DNA of 64,000 nucleotides from Sphingomonas sp. LY29 (GTDB taxonomy: Bacteria > Pseudomonadota > Alphaproteobacteria > Sphingomonadales > Sphingomonadaceae): the NCBI RefSeq assembly GCF_035593985.1, contig NZ_CP141587.1, positions 1,734,001-1,798,000 of the forward strand. The letters run 5' to 3'. Below, one piece after another: positions 28,125 to 37,006 of the stretch. Each line of letters begins with the position of its first letter. Position 1 is the stretch's first letter. The translations under genes were made by a program, and so were the position numbers. The notes under the pieces are model-generated. The model saw nothing but the letters and a program-made list of their open reading frames with translations, ran no database searches and was not told the DNA's origin.

Positions 28125-28846
28125 CAATACATGTGCTGCCCGCCGTTGATCGACAGCGTCGATCCGGTGACAAAGCCCGCATTCTCATCGACCAGGAAGG
28201 CGACGCCGCGCGCGATCTCCTCGGCCTTGCCCAGACGATTGACCGGGATCTTGGCGATGATCTTGCCGAGCACTTCCTGCGGCACCGCGGCAACCATGTC
28301 GGTATCGATGTAACCCGGCGCGATGGCGTTGACGGTAATGCCGTTGCGCGCGCCTTCCTGAGCCAGCGCCTTGGTGAAGCCGTGGATGCCTGACTTGGCG
28401 GCGGCATAGTTGACCTGGCCGTATTGGCCGGCCTGCCCGTTGATCGACCCAATGTTGACGATGCGGCCGTATCCGCGCGCCTGCATTCCTTCGAACACGG
28501 CCTTCGCCATGTTGAAGCAGCCGCCAAGATTGGTGTCGATGACGTCCTGCCATTTCTGGTGGTCCATCCGCTTCATCGTGGTGTCGCGGGTGATGCCGGC
28601 GTTGTTGACCAGTACGTCGACCGGCCCGAGGTCGGCCTCGATCTTCTGAACGCCTTCGATGCAGGCCTCATGGTCGGCGACGTCGAACTTGTAGGCCTTG
28701 ATCCCGGTGCGGTCGGTGAATTCGCGCGCGCGCTCGTCATTGCCGGCATAGGTCGCCGCGACCTCCATGCCCATGTCCTTGAGCGCGATGCTGATCGCCT
28801 CGCCAATCCCTCGGGTTCCGCCGGTTACGACCGCTACTCGCGCCAT
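28124..28846 (-). CDS. phbB: Acetoacetyl-CoA reductase (SDR family)
   Basis: 240 residues, NADPH-dependent reduction of acetoacetyl-CoA to 3-hydroxybutyryl-CoA for polyhydroxyalkanoate synthesis. The cofactor motif GGTRGIG (9-15), NNAG (81-84), and catalytic Ser134 (NIGSINGQAGQYGQ), Tyr147 and Lys151 are all in place. NGQAGQYGQ and the C-terminal FVTGSTLSINGGQHMY are characteristic of PhbB rather than FabG. A strong ribosome site (AGGAGAG) precedes the ATG. Neither the thiolase phaA nor the synthase phaC is adjacent; only the RHH protein is co-transcribed. Confidence 0.93.
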   Translation of the reverse strand: MARVAVVTGGTRGIGEAISIALKDMGMEVAATYAGNDERAREFTDRTGIKAYKFDVADHEACIEGVQKIEADLGPVDVLVNNAGITRDTTMKRMDHQKWQDVIDTNLGGCFNMAKAVFEGMQARGYGRIVNIGSINGQAGQYGQVNYAAAKSGIHGFTKALAQEGARNGITVNAIAPGYIDTDMVAAVPQEVLGKIIAKIPVNRLGKAEEIARGVAFLVDENAGFVTGSTLSINGGQHMY

Positions 28847-28880
28847 GAGTCTCTCCTGATTTATGTTTTATTGCTTTCGA

Positions 28881-29888
28881 TTAAGGCTGCGGCCACCAAC
28901 CGGCAAGTTCGCGGCGAACGATCGTATCGAGCATCGCCATTCCCGCCTTGCCGTCGTTGAGGCAATCGAGCCGCGCGAAATGCGTGCCGCCCGCTTCGAT
29001 GAAGTCGTCGCGGCCGCGCAGGCCCAGTTCCTCGATTGTTTCCAGGCAGTCGGCCGAAAAACCCGGCGCGGCGATTGCGACCTTGGTCACGCCGGCAACC
29101 GGATAAGCCTTCAGCATCGTGTCGGTTGCGGGCTCTAACCACTTGGCGCGGCCGAAGCGCGACTGGAAGGCGACATCGACCGGTCGCCCCATCGCCTCGC
29201 CCAGCAGACGCGCGGTCTTGCGGCAGTGACAATGATAGGGATCGCCAAGCTCCAGCGTCCGCTGCGGCATGCCGTGAAACGACAGCAGCAGCCGATCGGG
29301 CGTGAAATCGAGCGCGGCCAATTGCCGTTCGAGGTCGTCCTTCAACGCGCCGATGTAGAGCGGATCGTCATGATAGGGCGGGAGCGTTCGAAGCGCGGGC
29401 TGCCACCGCTTGGCGGCAATCGCGGCAAAGGTCGCATCGAGCGCGCTTGCGGTCGTTGCCGCGCAATATTGCGGATAGAGCGGCGCCGCGAGGATGCGCG
29501 TTGCACCCGCCGCGAACAGGCGCTCGACGGCGCTCGCGACGCTGGGGTTGCCGTACCGCATCGCCCAGTCGACCAGTACCGTTTCGCCCAATTGCTGCTG
29601 CAGCGCCTTCGCCTGTCGGGCGGTGATGGCGGCGAGCGGCGATCCTTCCTCGCTCCACACCTGGGCATAGGCGTGCGCGCTTTTCTTCGGCCGGGTGCGC
29701 AGGATGATGCCGTGCAGGATCGGCTTCCACACCAGCCGCGGAATTTCGACCACGCGCGGGTCCGACAGGAACTGCGCGAGGTAGCGACGGACCGCGGGCG
29801 CATCAGGCGCGTCGGGGGTGCCGAGGTTGAGCAGCAGCACGCCGACTTTTGGCGCGGGAATGACGGGATGGTTGTCGGGCGGGGTCAT
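28881..29888 (-). CDS. hemH: Ferrochelatase
   Basis: 335 residues from the ATG at 29888, within the family range. It inserts ferrous iron into protoporphyrin IX, the last step of heme synthesis. Signatures: KVGVLLLNLGTPD at the N-terminus, LLLSFHGMPQRTLELGDPYH with the metal-site His205, and PGFSADCLETIEELG (275-289) with the acidic partner. The cysteines in YHCHCRKT are near the active site; no C-terminal iron-sulfur extension exists. The ATG overlaps the stop of the upstream molybdopterin-subunit gene (ATGA), so heme synthesis is translationally tied to that operon. Confidence 0.94.
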   Translation of the reverse strand: MTPPDNHPVIPAPKVGVLLLNLGTPDAPDAPAVRRYLAQFLSDPRVVEIPRLVWKPILHGIILRTRPKKSAHAYAQVWSEEGSPLAAITARQAKALQQQLGETVLVDWAMRYGNPSVASAVERLFAAGATRILAAPLYPQYCAATTASALDATFAAIAAKRWQPALRTLPPYHDDPLYIGALKDDLERQLAALDFTPDRLLLSFHGMPQRTLELGDPYHCHCRKTARLLGEAMGRPVDVAFQSRFGRAKWLEPATDTMLKAYPVAGVTKVAIAAPGFSADCLETIEELGLRGRDDFIEAGGTHFARLDCLNDGKAGMAMLDTIVRRELAGWWPQP

Positions 29889-32029
29889 GCAGACGCCATC
29901 GGATCGAACGGCAGCCGGCGCAAGCGTCTTCCGGTGGCGGCGGCGATGGCGTTGGCGACCGCAGGGGCGAGCGCTGCCATGCCGAGCCCGCTCACTCCCC
30001 CCGGCGGGTCGCGGCTGGCGATCACTTCGACCTCGACCTTCGGCACGGCCGACAGCCGCTCGAAGCCCTGTCCGCGCATCGGCGTGGCGCGCGGCATCCC
30101 GGCGACGAAGTCGGGCGCAGGCACGGTCGCGGCGGCGAGCGCGGCAAGGAGGCCACCCTCGACCTGCTGACGGACGAGCGCCGGGTTGATCGCCCGCCCG
30201 ACATCGACCGCGGCGGTCATCCGCGACACGCTGATGCGTTGGTCGGAGCCGATCGATGCCTCGACCATCAGGCCGATGTGGCTCCCCTGAACCGATGCGC
30301 AGGCAAGGCCGAGGCTGCTTCCGCGCCCACCGCCGTCCCACCCGCCGATCGCGGCCGCGGTGGTGATGGCGCGGGCAAGGCGCGGCGACCCGCCAAGCAT
30401 GCCGATGCGATAGGCGAGCGGCTCGGCACCCAGCGCGCGCGCCATCTCGTCAATGAAGCTTTCGGTGACGAAGGTGGTCAGCGCATCGCTGCCGCCGCGC
30501 CAATAGCCGGTGCGGATGGGTAAGCCTGCGTCGACGGCGTCGATCCGAACTGCCGGGATTCCATAAGGCGGTGCGACGTTACGCGGCGCGTAGGGAGGGA
30601 TCGGCTGATTCCCTCCGCGCGCGAGCGACGCCTCCAGTCCTGCCATGCCGACCAGCCGCGCACTCCATGCCGCGATTGTTCCGTCGGGCGCTGGTAGCGC
30701 GGCGACACGCGCGGCGAGGGGCGGGCGCGCGGCGTCGTGATTCAGTGCGACGTCGGGCGGGAGTGTCAGGCAAACCGGCCGTCCGACTGCCTTCGCCAGG
30801 TCCACCGCGATGGCGACCGCCTCCACCTCGACCCCGCGCCCCGAAGGGTCGCCAATCGGCAACGGATAGACGGTGACTTCGCGCTCGCCGATCCCGCTTG
30901 CCGACGCGGCGGCGGACCGGACGAGGTCGGGCGCCTGGGTCCCTGCCCAAATCTCCAGCCGATCACCGGTGAAACGCGCCACCACCGAAGGCGCCTCGAG
31001 CGAGCGATGCGGCAGCGGCGCGACCGAATAAGTGGCGGCGAGCGGGCGCGACCCTTCGACAGCGGCCGAATAGTCGCCGCGTTCGAACGCGCGCGTCGCG
31101 CTGCCGGTCTCCAGCAATTCGCCAAGCCTTGCGTCGATCGTGGCTCCGTCCGCCCCGGCAGGGCCAGCAAATCGTACCGACCCACGATCGAGCGCACGGT
31201 CGGCCGCCCACCAGCTTTGCGCCACCGCCGCAATCCAGCCATCGCGCTCGACCAGTCGAACCAACCCCGCCTGCTTGCGCGCCTCGTCGGCGCCGAAGCC
31301 GACGACGCGACCGCCGGGCGGTGCCAGCCGCGCGGACGCGAACAGCATCCTCGGCAAGCGCACGTCACCGGCGAAGCGCAGGCTGCCGTCGGATTTAGGC
31401 CCGACGTCGAGCCGTGGGAGCGACTGGCCCGACAGCTTGCCGCTGCCGATCGGACGAAGCGCCGCGCTCGTCGGCGGTGCAAGCCCGGCGGCGTCGGCGG
31501 ACACCTGCCCGAACGGCAGCCTCTTGCCCTCGTGAATGACGGCTCCATCGGCCGTGTCGCACTCGGCGGCGTTCACGCCCCATCGCGCCGCGGCCGCCAT
31601 GCACAACATCTCACGCGCGATCGCCGCCGCCTCGCGCAGCGGCTGCTCGAACGCGCGGATCGATGTCCCACCCGCCGTTACTCGCGTCGAGACGCCGACA
31701 TCGCGCGCCACCAATTGATTGACGTAGGCCGGGGCGTGCGGCGCGGGCTCGACCGCGATCCGGTCCCAAGCGGCTCCCAGCTCGTCGCCAGCAATTTGCG
31801 CAAGCCCGGTCCAGATGCCCTGTCCGACTTCCGCTTGCGGGACTGCCAGGGTCATCTTGTCGTCGGTGGAAATCCGCAGATAGGGTCCGAACACGCCGTC
31901 GCGCGGCGCGGGACGAAGCGGGCTGCCTTCGCGCCGGGGCCAAGCCATATAGGCGACCACCAGCCCGATCCCCGCTCCACCACCGATCAACAGGGTGCGG
32001 CGATCGACCGCCACCTTGTTCAGCGCCAT
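29885..32029 (-). CDS. IorB-like molybdopterin-binding subunit homologue lacking the catalytic Glu
   Basis: 714 residues from the ATG at 32029, with a Tat-type or anchor start (VDRRTLLIGGGAGIGLVVAYM). It has the layout of the isoquinoline 1-oxidoreductase beta/aldehyde-oxidase large-subunit family: VPQAEVGQGIWTGLAQIAGDE, RTGYWRGGSDALTTFVTESF, VGRAINPALVRQQVEGG, and APAVANAIAAATGRRLRRLPF. In this enzyme family the segment before that last motif normally reads GGVGEPG, with the base-catalyst Glu. Here it is GGVSGLG (about 677-683), so Glu is replaced. No [2Fe-2S] small-subunit gene is adjacent. It may be inactive, or may have another function. Overlaps hemH by 4 nt and follows the acyl-CoA synthetase by 2 nt. 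Confidence 0.8.
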   Translation of the reverse strand: MALNKVAVDRRTLLIGGGAGIGLVVAYMAWPRREGSPLRPAPRDGVFGPYLRISTDDKMTLAVPQAEVGQGIWTGLAQIAGDELGAAWDRIAVEPAPHAPAYVNQLVARDVGVSTRVTAGGTSIRAFEQPLREAAAIAREMLCMAAAARWGVNAAECDTADGAVIHEGKRLPFGQVSADAAGLAPPTSAALRPIGSGKLSGQSLPRLDVGPKSDGSLRFAGDVRLPRMLFASARLAPPGGRVVGFGADEARKQAGLVRLVERDGWIAAVAQSWWAADRALDRGSVRFAGPAGADGATIDARLGELLETGSATRAFERGDYSAAVEGSRPLAATYSVAPLPHRSLEAPSVVARFTGDRLEIWAGTQAPDLVRSAAASASGIGEREVTVYPLPIGDPSGRGVEVEAVAIAVDLAKAVGRPVCLTLPPDVALNHDAARPPLAARVAALPAPDGTIAAWSARLVGMAGLEASLARGGNQPIPPYAPRNVAPPYGIPAVRIDAVDAGLPIRTGYWRGGSDALTTFVTESFIDEMARALGAEPLAYRIGMLGGSPRLARAITTAAAIGGWDGGGRGSSLGLACASVQGSHIGLMVEASIGSDQRISVSRMTAAVDVGRAINPALVRQQVEGGLLAALAAATVPAPDFVAGMPRATPMRGQGFERLSAVPKVEVEVIASRDPPGGVSGLGMAALAPAVANAIAAATGRRLRRLPFDPMASA

Positions 32030-32031
32030 CG

Positions 32032-33705
32032 TCAGTCGGTGAGTTTCTGCTTGAGCGCCACGCGGTCGATCTTGCCGGTGCCAAGCCGGGGAAGCGGCGC
32101 GTCGGCGAACTCCATCCGTGCGGGCACCTTGAAGGCCGCCAGCCGGCCGTCGAGGAATTTGCGAAGATCCGCCTCGCTCAACGTGCTGCCCTCGCGGCGA
32201 TGGAGCACCGCGACCGGCACTTCGCCCAGCCGTTCGTCGGGGACCCCGAACACCGCCGCCTCGGCAATGCCCTCGCAGGCGTAGAGTGCGGCCTCGACCT
32301 CGGCCGCGGCGATATTCTCGCCGCCGCGGATGATGATGTCCTTTTTGCGGTCGACGATGAACAGATAGCCTTCGTCGTCGAGGTAGCCGATGTCGCCGGT
32401 CTTCATGAAACCGTCGGCGGTGAAGGCGGCGGCCGTTGCCGCATCGTTCTTCCAATAGCCTTCGATGTTCGCGGCGCTCTTGATGCCGATCTCGCCGCGC
32501 TCGTTGGGCGGCAGGTGGGCGTCATTCTCGCCGAGGATCGCCAGCTCGACATAGGGCGCCTGCGCGCGGCCCGTGGAGGAAGGCTTGTCGGCGTAATTGC
32601 CCCAGAAGTTGCTGCACCCGACCGCGTTGGTCTCGGTCAGGCCGTAACCGAGGGCGGGCTGCGAATTGGGGAAGGCCTGCTTGAGCCGGTCGACATGCGC
32701 GACCGGGCGCGGCGCGCCCCCGCCGGCGATGTCGGTCAGCGTCGACAGGTCGTAATTGCCGCAGTCGGGATGGTTCATCAGCTCGAGGCTCATCGTCGGG
32801 ACGCCGACGAAATAGGTGATCTTCTCGCGCTCGATCAGGCGCAGCGCCTCGCCCGCATCCCACTTGGGCATCAACACCATGCCGCGCCCGATAACGAAGC
32901 TGTTGAGCAGCACCGGATCTTCGCCGGTGACGTGGAACAGCGGCACGTTGACCAGCGTGCGCGGCGGGTTGGCGGGCGGGCGGCCCTCGCTCTGCAGGAT
33001 GCCGAGCAGCGTCATCAGCCCGGTGGCATAGGCGTAAACCCCGGTCGTCACCGCACGATGGGTCGACAACGCGCCCTTGGCGTCGCCGGTCGATCCGGAC
33101 GTGAACAGGATCGTCGCGGGATCGTCCGGAGCGACCTGCGGCAGGTCGGCCGTGCCTCCCTCCCCCGACTCGATCGTGTCGGCAAAAGCTTCGCGGGCAG
33201 GCTTGGCGATATCGACCGAAACGACGTCCCCGGCAAAGCGCGTTGCGCCGATGCGGTGGGCGCGCGGCTCGTCGGCCAGGATCAGCCTGGGTTCGGTCAG
33301 TGCCAGCGCATGATCGAGTTCCTCGACCTGCCACCAGCCGTTGATCAGCGTCGCGATCGCGCCGGCCTTCAATGCCGCCATATAGCCGACGATCCACGCC
33401 GGGCAGTTGCGCATGGCGATTCCGACGCGGTCGCCCTTGGCGATTCCGCGGGCGACGAGGCCGCGCGCGACCTCGTCCGAAATCTCGTCGAGCGCGGCGA
33501 AGGTTAGGCGCTCCGACCCCGCGACGACTGCCTCGACCGCGCCGTTCAACGTGCAGAAGGTCTTGAAGAACATCGGCAAAGTCGCCGGGAAGTTGGCGAC
33601 GATCGCGCGTCCCTGATCGTCGCGATCGATGACGACGCGTCCCCCGGGCCCGGTGACCGCGGCCAGCACCGCGTCAAATTTCAGGTCGAGCGGGGATGCG
33701 GACAT
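32032..33705 (-). CDS. Acyl-CoA synthetase (AMP-forming)
   Basis: 557 residues, the usual length of ANL-superfamily ligases. The P-loop-like ATILFTSGSTGDAKGALSTH (about 195-214), PLFHVTGEDPVLL, GYGLTETNAVG, the hinge TGDIGYLDDEGYLFIVDRKK and the C-terminal LGTGKIDRVALK with the adenylation Lys are all present. It would activate a carboxylic acid as an adenylate and transfer it to CoA. The substrate cannot be read from motifs. A ribosome site (AGGAGAG) lies upstream of the ATG. First gene of the operon with the IorB-like subunit and hemH, an unusual combination. Confidence 0.88.
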   Translation of the reverse strand: MSASPLDLKFDAVLAAVTGPGGRVVIDRDDQGRAIVANFPATLPMFFKTFCTLNGAVEAVVAGSERLTFAALDEISDEVARGLVARGIAKGDRVGIAMRNCPAWIVGYMAALKAGAIATLINGWWQVEELDHALALTEPRLILADEPRAHRIGATRFAGDVVSVDIAKPAREAFADTIESGEGGTADLPQVAPDDPATILFTSGSTGDAKGALSTHRAVTTGVYAYATGLMTLLGILQSEGRPPANPPRTLVNVPLFHVTGEDPVLLNSFVIGRGMVLMPKWDAGEALRLIEREKITYFVGVPTMSLELMNHPDCGNYDLSTLTDIAGGGAPRPVAHVDRLKQAFPNSQPALGYGLTETNAVGCSNFWGNYADKPSSTGRAQAPYVELAILGENDAHLPPNERGEIGIKSAANIEGYWKNDAATAAAFTADGFMKTGDIGYLDDEGYLFIVDRKKDIIIRGGENIAAAEVEAALYACEGIAEAAVFGVPDERLGEVPVAVLHRREGSTLSEADLRKFLDGRLAAFKVPARMEFADAPLPRLGTGKIDRVALKQKLTD

Positions 33706-33782
33706 TCGTCTCTCCTTGGCGTTTGCCTTGGGTCACCCTATGAGGCGGCAAGGATAAGGGGAAGCCCCATGGTGCGCAGTCG

Positions 33783-34676
33783 ATGAGTGTCGTTTCGGTA
33801 GTTTTGGGTGCGCAGCAGGCGATCGCCTTTCCCGACCTGGGATTGTCGCCGGTCGCGCTCGACCTCGGCTTCTTCCAGTTGCGCTGGTACAGCCTTGCCT
33901 ACCTTGCCGGGATTTTCCTCGGCTATTGGTATCTGCTCAAGCTGCTCAAGCAGCCCGGCGCGCCGATGGCCCGCCGTCATGCCGACGATCTCGTCTTCTA
34001 TGCCTCGCTCGGGATCATCTTCGGCGGGCGGCTCGGCTACGTGCTGTTCTACAATCTGCCTTATTACGTCGCGAACCCGCTCGACATCCTGAAGCTGTGG
34101 GACGGGGGCATGAGCTTCCATGGCGGCGTCATCGGCACCTCGCTTGGCATCCTCTACCTAGCGCGAAAGGAGAAGCTGCCGTGGCTTCGCCTTCACGACT
34201 ATGTCGCCTGCTGCGTTCCGCTTGGCCTGCTGTTCGGACGGCTCGCGAACTTCGTCAACGGTGAGTTGTGGGGGGCGCCGACCAACGTGCCGTGGGCGAT
34301 CCGCTTCGTCGAAATCGGCGCCGGCGGGATGCAAGCGCTCGGGCCGCCGCGTCATCCGAGCCAGCTATACGAAGCGATCCTCGAAGGCCTCGTCGTCATG
34401 GCGATCCTCGCCTTCATGTTCTGGCGCACGCAGGCGCGGTACGAGCCGGGCAAGCTCGTCGGCGCCTTCATTTTCTTCTACGGAATCTTTCGCTTCGGGG
34501 TCGAATTCGTGCGCGAGCCCGATGCCCAGTTGACCGAGTTCGCGCAGGCGACCGGACTGCACATGGGGCAGTGGCTGACCGTGCCGATGATCGTCGGCGG
34601 CCTCTACCTGATGGCCACCGCGAAGAAGCGGCGCACCCGGGTCGAACCGACGCTGGGCGTGGAAAGCGTGGCGTGA
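33783..34676 (+). CDS. lgt: Prolipoprotein diacylglyceryl transferase
   Basis: 297 residues with about seven hydrophobic spans, an inner-membrane enzyme. It transfers diacylglyceryl from phosphatidylglycerol to the lipobox Cys. Conserved blocks: [39 protein letters not shown] (His about 112), the Lgt signature [13 protein letters not shown] (about 153-165), [13 protein letters not shown] and the [10 protein letters not shown] region. Several predicted lipoproteins in this window are its potential substrates. First gene of a four-gene chain joined by 4-nt overlaps. Confidence 0.97.
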   Translation: MSVVSVVLGAQQAIAFPDLGLSPVALDLGFFQLRWYSLAYLAGIFLGYWYLLKLLKQPGAPMARRHADDLVFYASLGIIFGGRLGYVLFYNLPYYVANPLDILKLWDGGMSFHGGVIGTSLGILYLARKEKLPWLRLHDYVACCVPLGLLFGRLANFVNGELWGAPTNVPWAIRFVEIGAGGMQALGPPRHPSQLYEAILEGLVVMAILAFMFWRTQARYEPGKLVGAFIFFYGIFRFGVEFVREPDAQLTEFAQATGLHMGQWLTVPMIVGGLYLMATAKKRRTRVEPTLGVESVA

Positions 34677-35692
34677 CTCCCGCCTCCCGTCCGCGGGAGG
34701 ACCGGCCCGCCGACCCGACGTTCGCGAGGTTGCTACGCGACCGCATCGCCCGCGAGGGATTGATCACGGTGGGCCAGTATATGGCCGCGGCGAATGCGCA
34801 CTATTACGCCACCCGCGACCCGTTCGGTCCCGCCGGCGATTTCGTTACCGCCCCCGAAATTCACCAGATGTTCGGGGAAATGGTCGGCGCGGCACTGGTC
34901 GACGTGTGGGATCGGGCAGGGCGGCCGACGGCGGCGATCTTTGCCGAACTGGGGCCGGGACGCGGAACGCTTGCCGCCGATGCACTAAGGGTGATGCGCG
35001 GCGCGGGATTTGCCGGCGAGGTCCATCTGGTCGAGACGAGCGCGACGCTCCGCAAGGCGCAGGCCGGGCGCGTGCCGGACGCCGTGTTTCACGACACGGT
35101 CGAGGGTCTTCCTGAACGCACGCTTCTGCTGATCGCCAACGAATTCTTCGATGCGCTTCCGGTCGAGCAGTGGGTTGGGGACGAGCAGCGGCGCGTCACG
35201 CTGAATGAAGGCGGTCTCGCTTTCACTACCGATGGCGACATTCGCGAGACCTCGCCGGATCGATCCGCGGCGATGGCCGTGATCGCCGACCGGTTGGCCC
35301 GGTCCGGCGGCGCCGCGCTGATCATCGATTATGGCTATGCCGGGGGCGAAACCGGCGACACGCTGCAGGCCGTCCGCGGCCATGCCCATGCCGATGCGCT
35401 GCAGGATCCCGGCGAGCAGGACCTCACCGCGCACGTCGATTTCGCCGCCCTCGCGACCGCCGCCCGAGGCGCAGGCGCTGTCCCGAGCCGCGTCGTCGGC
35501 CAGGGAAGCTGGCTCGAGACGCTCGGCATCGGCGTCCGCGCCTCGAGCCTTGCCGCGCGCAATCCCGCCCAGACCGAGGCGATCGCCGCCGCCCGCCGCC
35601 GTCTGTGCGACGAGGCGGAGATGGGGCGACTGTTCAAGGTGCTCGGCGTCCGGGCGCCCAACTGGCCCGATCTCGCAGGACTATCGACATGA
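34673..35692 (+). CDS. Class I SAM-dependent methyltransferase, MidA/NDUFAF7 family
   Basis: 339 residues from a GTG whose last bases lie in the lgt stop (GTGA). Family features: [21 protein letters not shown] near the start, the SAM-binding [34 protein letters not shown] and [12 protein letters not shown]. In mitochondria the homologue NDUFAF7 methylates an Arg of complex I subunit NDUFS2 (bacterial NuoD-type subunit), so a protein-arginine methyltransferase role is a reasonable inference. Sits between lgt and an acetyltransferase gene. Confidence 0.88.
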   Translation: MTPASRPREDRPADPTFARLLRDRIAREGLITVGQYMAAANAHYYATRDPFGPAGDFVTAPEIHQMFGEMVGAALVDVWDRAGRPTAAIFAELGPGRGTLAADALRVMRGAGFAGEVHLVETSATLRKAQAGRVPDAVFHDTVEGLPERTLLLIANEFFDALPVEQWVGDEQRRVTLNEGGLAFTTDGDIRETSPDRSAAMAVIADRLARSGGAALIIDYGYAGGETGDTLQAVRGHAHADALQDPGEQDLTAHVDFAALATAARGAGAVPSRVVGQGSWLETLGIGVRASSLAARNPAQTEAIAAARRRLCDEAEMGRLFKVLGVRAPNWPDLAGLST

Positions 35693-36198
35693 CCGTCACT
35701 TATCGCACCGCCGGACCCGACGATGCCGAGGCGCTCGCGCGTCTGGGCGCGGCGACCTTCAGCGACACCTTCGGCCATCTCTACGATCCCGCCGATCTCG
35801 CGCTCTTCCTCCAGTCGCACACGTCCGCCAACTGGGCGCGCGAATTGTCCGATCCCGCCTTTTCTGTACGCGTCGCCGAGCTGGACGGGGCGCTCGTCGG
35901 CTATGCCAAGCTCGGCCCGCCCAAGCTGCCGTTCGAACCGCGCGGAAACGCGGCCGAGCTTCGGCAGCTCTACGTGGTCGAGGCGTGCAAGGGGCAGGGC
36001 GTCGCCGCCACGCTGATGAACTGGGTCATCGACCGAGCGCGCGACCTTCGCGCCGACCATCTCTATCTGTCGGTCTTCACCGACAATCCGCGTGCGCGGC
36101 GGTTCTACGAGAAACTGGGGTTCGAGGCCGAGGGCACCTACGCCTTCATGGTCGGCAATCACGCCGACGAGGACATCGTCATGCGGCTGAAGCTGTGA
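35689..36198 (+). CDS. GNAT-family N-acetyltransferase
   Basis: 169 residues, starting inside the methyltransferase stop (ATGA). Acetyl-CoA binding motif A is seen in LRQLYVVEACKGQGVAATLM (Q-x-x-G-x-G/A type), preceded by SVRVAELDGALVGYAKL and followed by LYLSVFTDNPRARRFYEKLG and the terminal GNHADEDIVMRL. The substrate is not predictable. Tight coupling with lgt and pgeF suggests co-expression more than shared function. Confidence 0.88.
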   Translation: MTVTYRTAGPDDAEALARLGAATFSDTFGHLYDPADLALFLQSHTSANWARELSDPAFSVRVAELDGALVGYAKLGPPKLPFEPRGNAAELRQLYVVEACKGQGVAATLMNWVIDRARDLRADHLYLSVFTDNPRARRFYEKLGFEAEGTYAFMVGNHADEDIVMRLKL

Positions 36199-36956
36199 GC
36201 CTCGATGTCGTCCGCGTGGCGACGCTTGGCGCGGTGCCGCATGGTTTCTTCGGCCGCGCGGGGGGCGTGTCGACGGGCGCGGTCGCGGGGCTCAATTGCG
36301 GGCTCGGCAGCGATGACGATCCGGCCGCGGTCGCGACCAACCGTCGCCTCGCCGCCGATGCGCTGAGCCCCGGCGCTCCGCTCACCAGCGTCTACCAAAT
36401 TCATTCGGCCGACACGGTAGTGGTCACCGAAGCCGTCGAGGGCGACGCCCGTCCGCGCGCCGATGCGCTGGTCACCGACCGGCCCGGTCTGTTGCTTGGC
36501 ATCGTTACCGCCGATTGCGCGCCGGTTCTGCTCGCCGACGTCGAGGCCGGCGTGGTCGGCGCCGCGCATGCCGGTTGGCGCGGCGCGGTTGGCGGCGTCA
36601 CCGATTCCGCCATCGCCTCCATGCTGACGCTGGGCGCCCGGGTCGATCGCATCGTCGCCGCGGTCGGCCCATGCATCGCCCGGGCGAGCTACGAGGTCGA
36701 TCGCGCCTTCGCCGACCGCCTGATCGCCGACGATGCCGACAATGAGCGCTTCCTGGTCGAAGCGGGCGACCGTCCGCATTTCGACCTCGAAGCCTATGTC
36801 GTCGCGCGCCTCGCCGCAGCGGGCGTTCGCCGCGTCGAGGCGACCGGTCTCGACACCTACGCGCTCGAGGACCGCTTCTACAGCTTTCGCCGCTCGACCC
36901 ATCGCGGCGAGCCGACCTACGGGCGGATGCTCAGCGCGATCGGCCTCCCGGCCTAG
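36195..36956 (+). CDS. pgeF: Peptidoglycan editing factor PgeF (laccase-domain, YfiH)
   Basis: 253 residues from a GTG in the GNAT stop (GTGA). The active site of this family uses two His and one Cys. His70 is in QIHSADTVVV, Cys108 in VTADCAPVLL and His125 in AAHAGWRGAVGG; all are present, as is the terminal FYSFRRSTHRGEPTYGRML. In E. coli PgeF removes wrongly incorporated serine-containing UDP-MurNAc products, preserving cell-wall composition; homologues were earlier described as multicopper oxidases or purine nucleosidases. Last gene of the lgt chain. Confidence 0.93.
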   Translation: MSLDVVRVATLGAVPHGFFGRAGGVSTGAVAGLNCGLGSDDDPAAVATNRRLAADALSPGAPLTSVYQIHSADTVVVTEAVEGDARPRADALVTDRPGLLLGIVTADCAPVLLADVEAGVVGAAHAGWRGAVGGVTDSAIASMLTLGARVDRIVAAVGPCIARASYEVDRAFADRLIADDADNERFLVEAGDRPHFDLEAYVVARLAAAGVRRVEATGLDTYALEDRFYSFRRSTHRGEPTYGRMLSAIGLPA

Positions 36957-37006
36957 CGCCTCCGGGCATCAGCGGCTAAGGCCCGCGGCTTATCAGGAGA
37001 GCTTTT

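Noticed and set aside
36957..37006. SAM riboswitch ahead of the Cys/Met-metabolism gene
   Set aside because: Only 50 nt separate the genes and no SAM-II-like pseudoknot could be traced.
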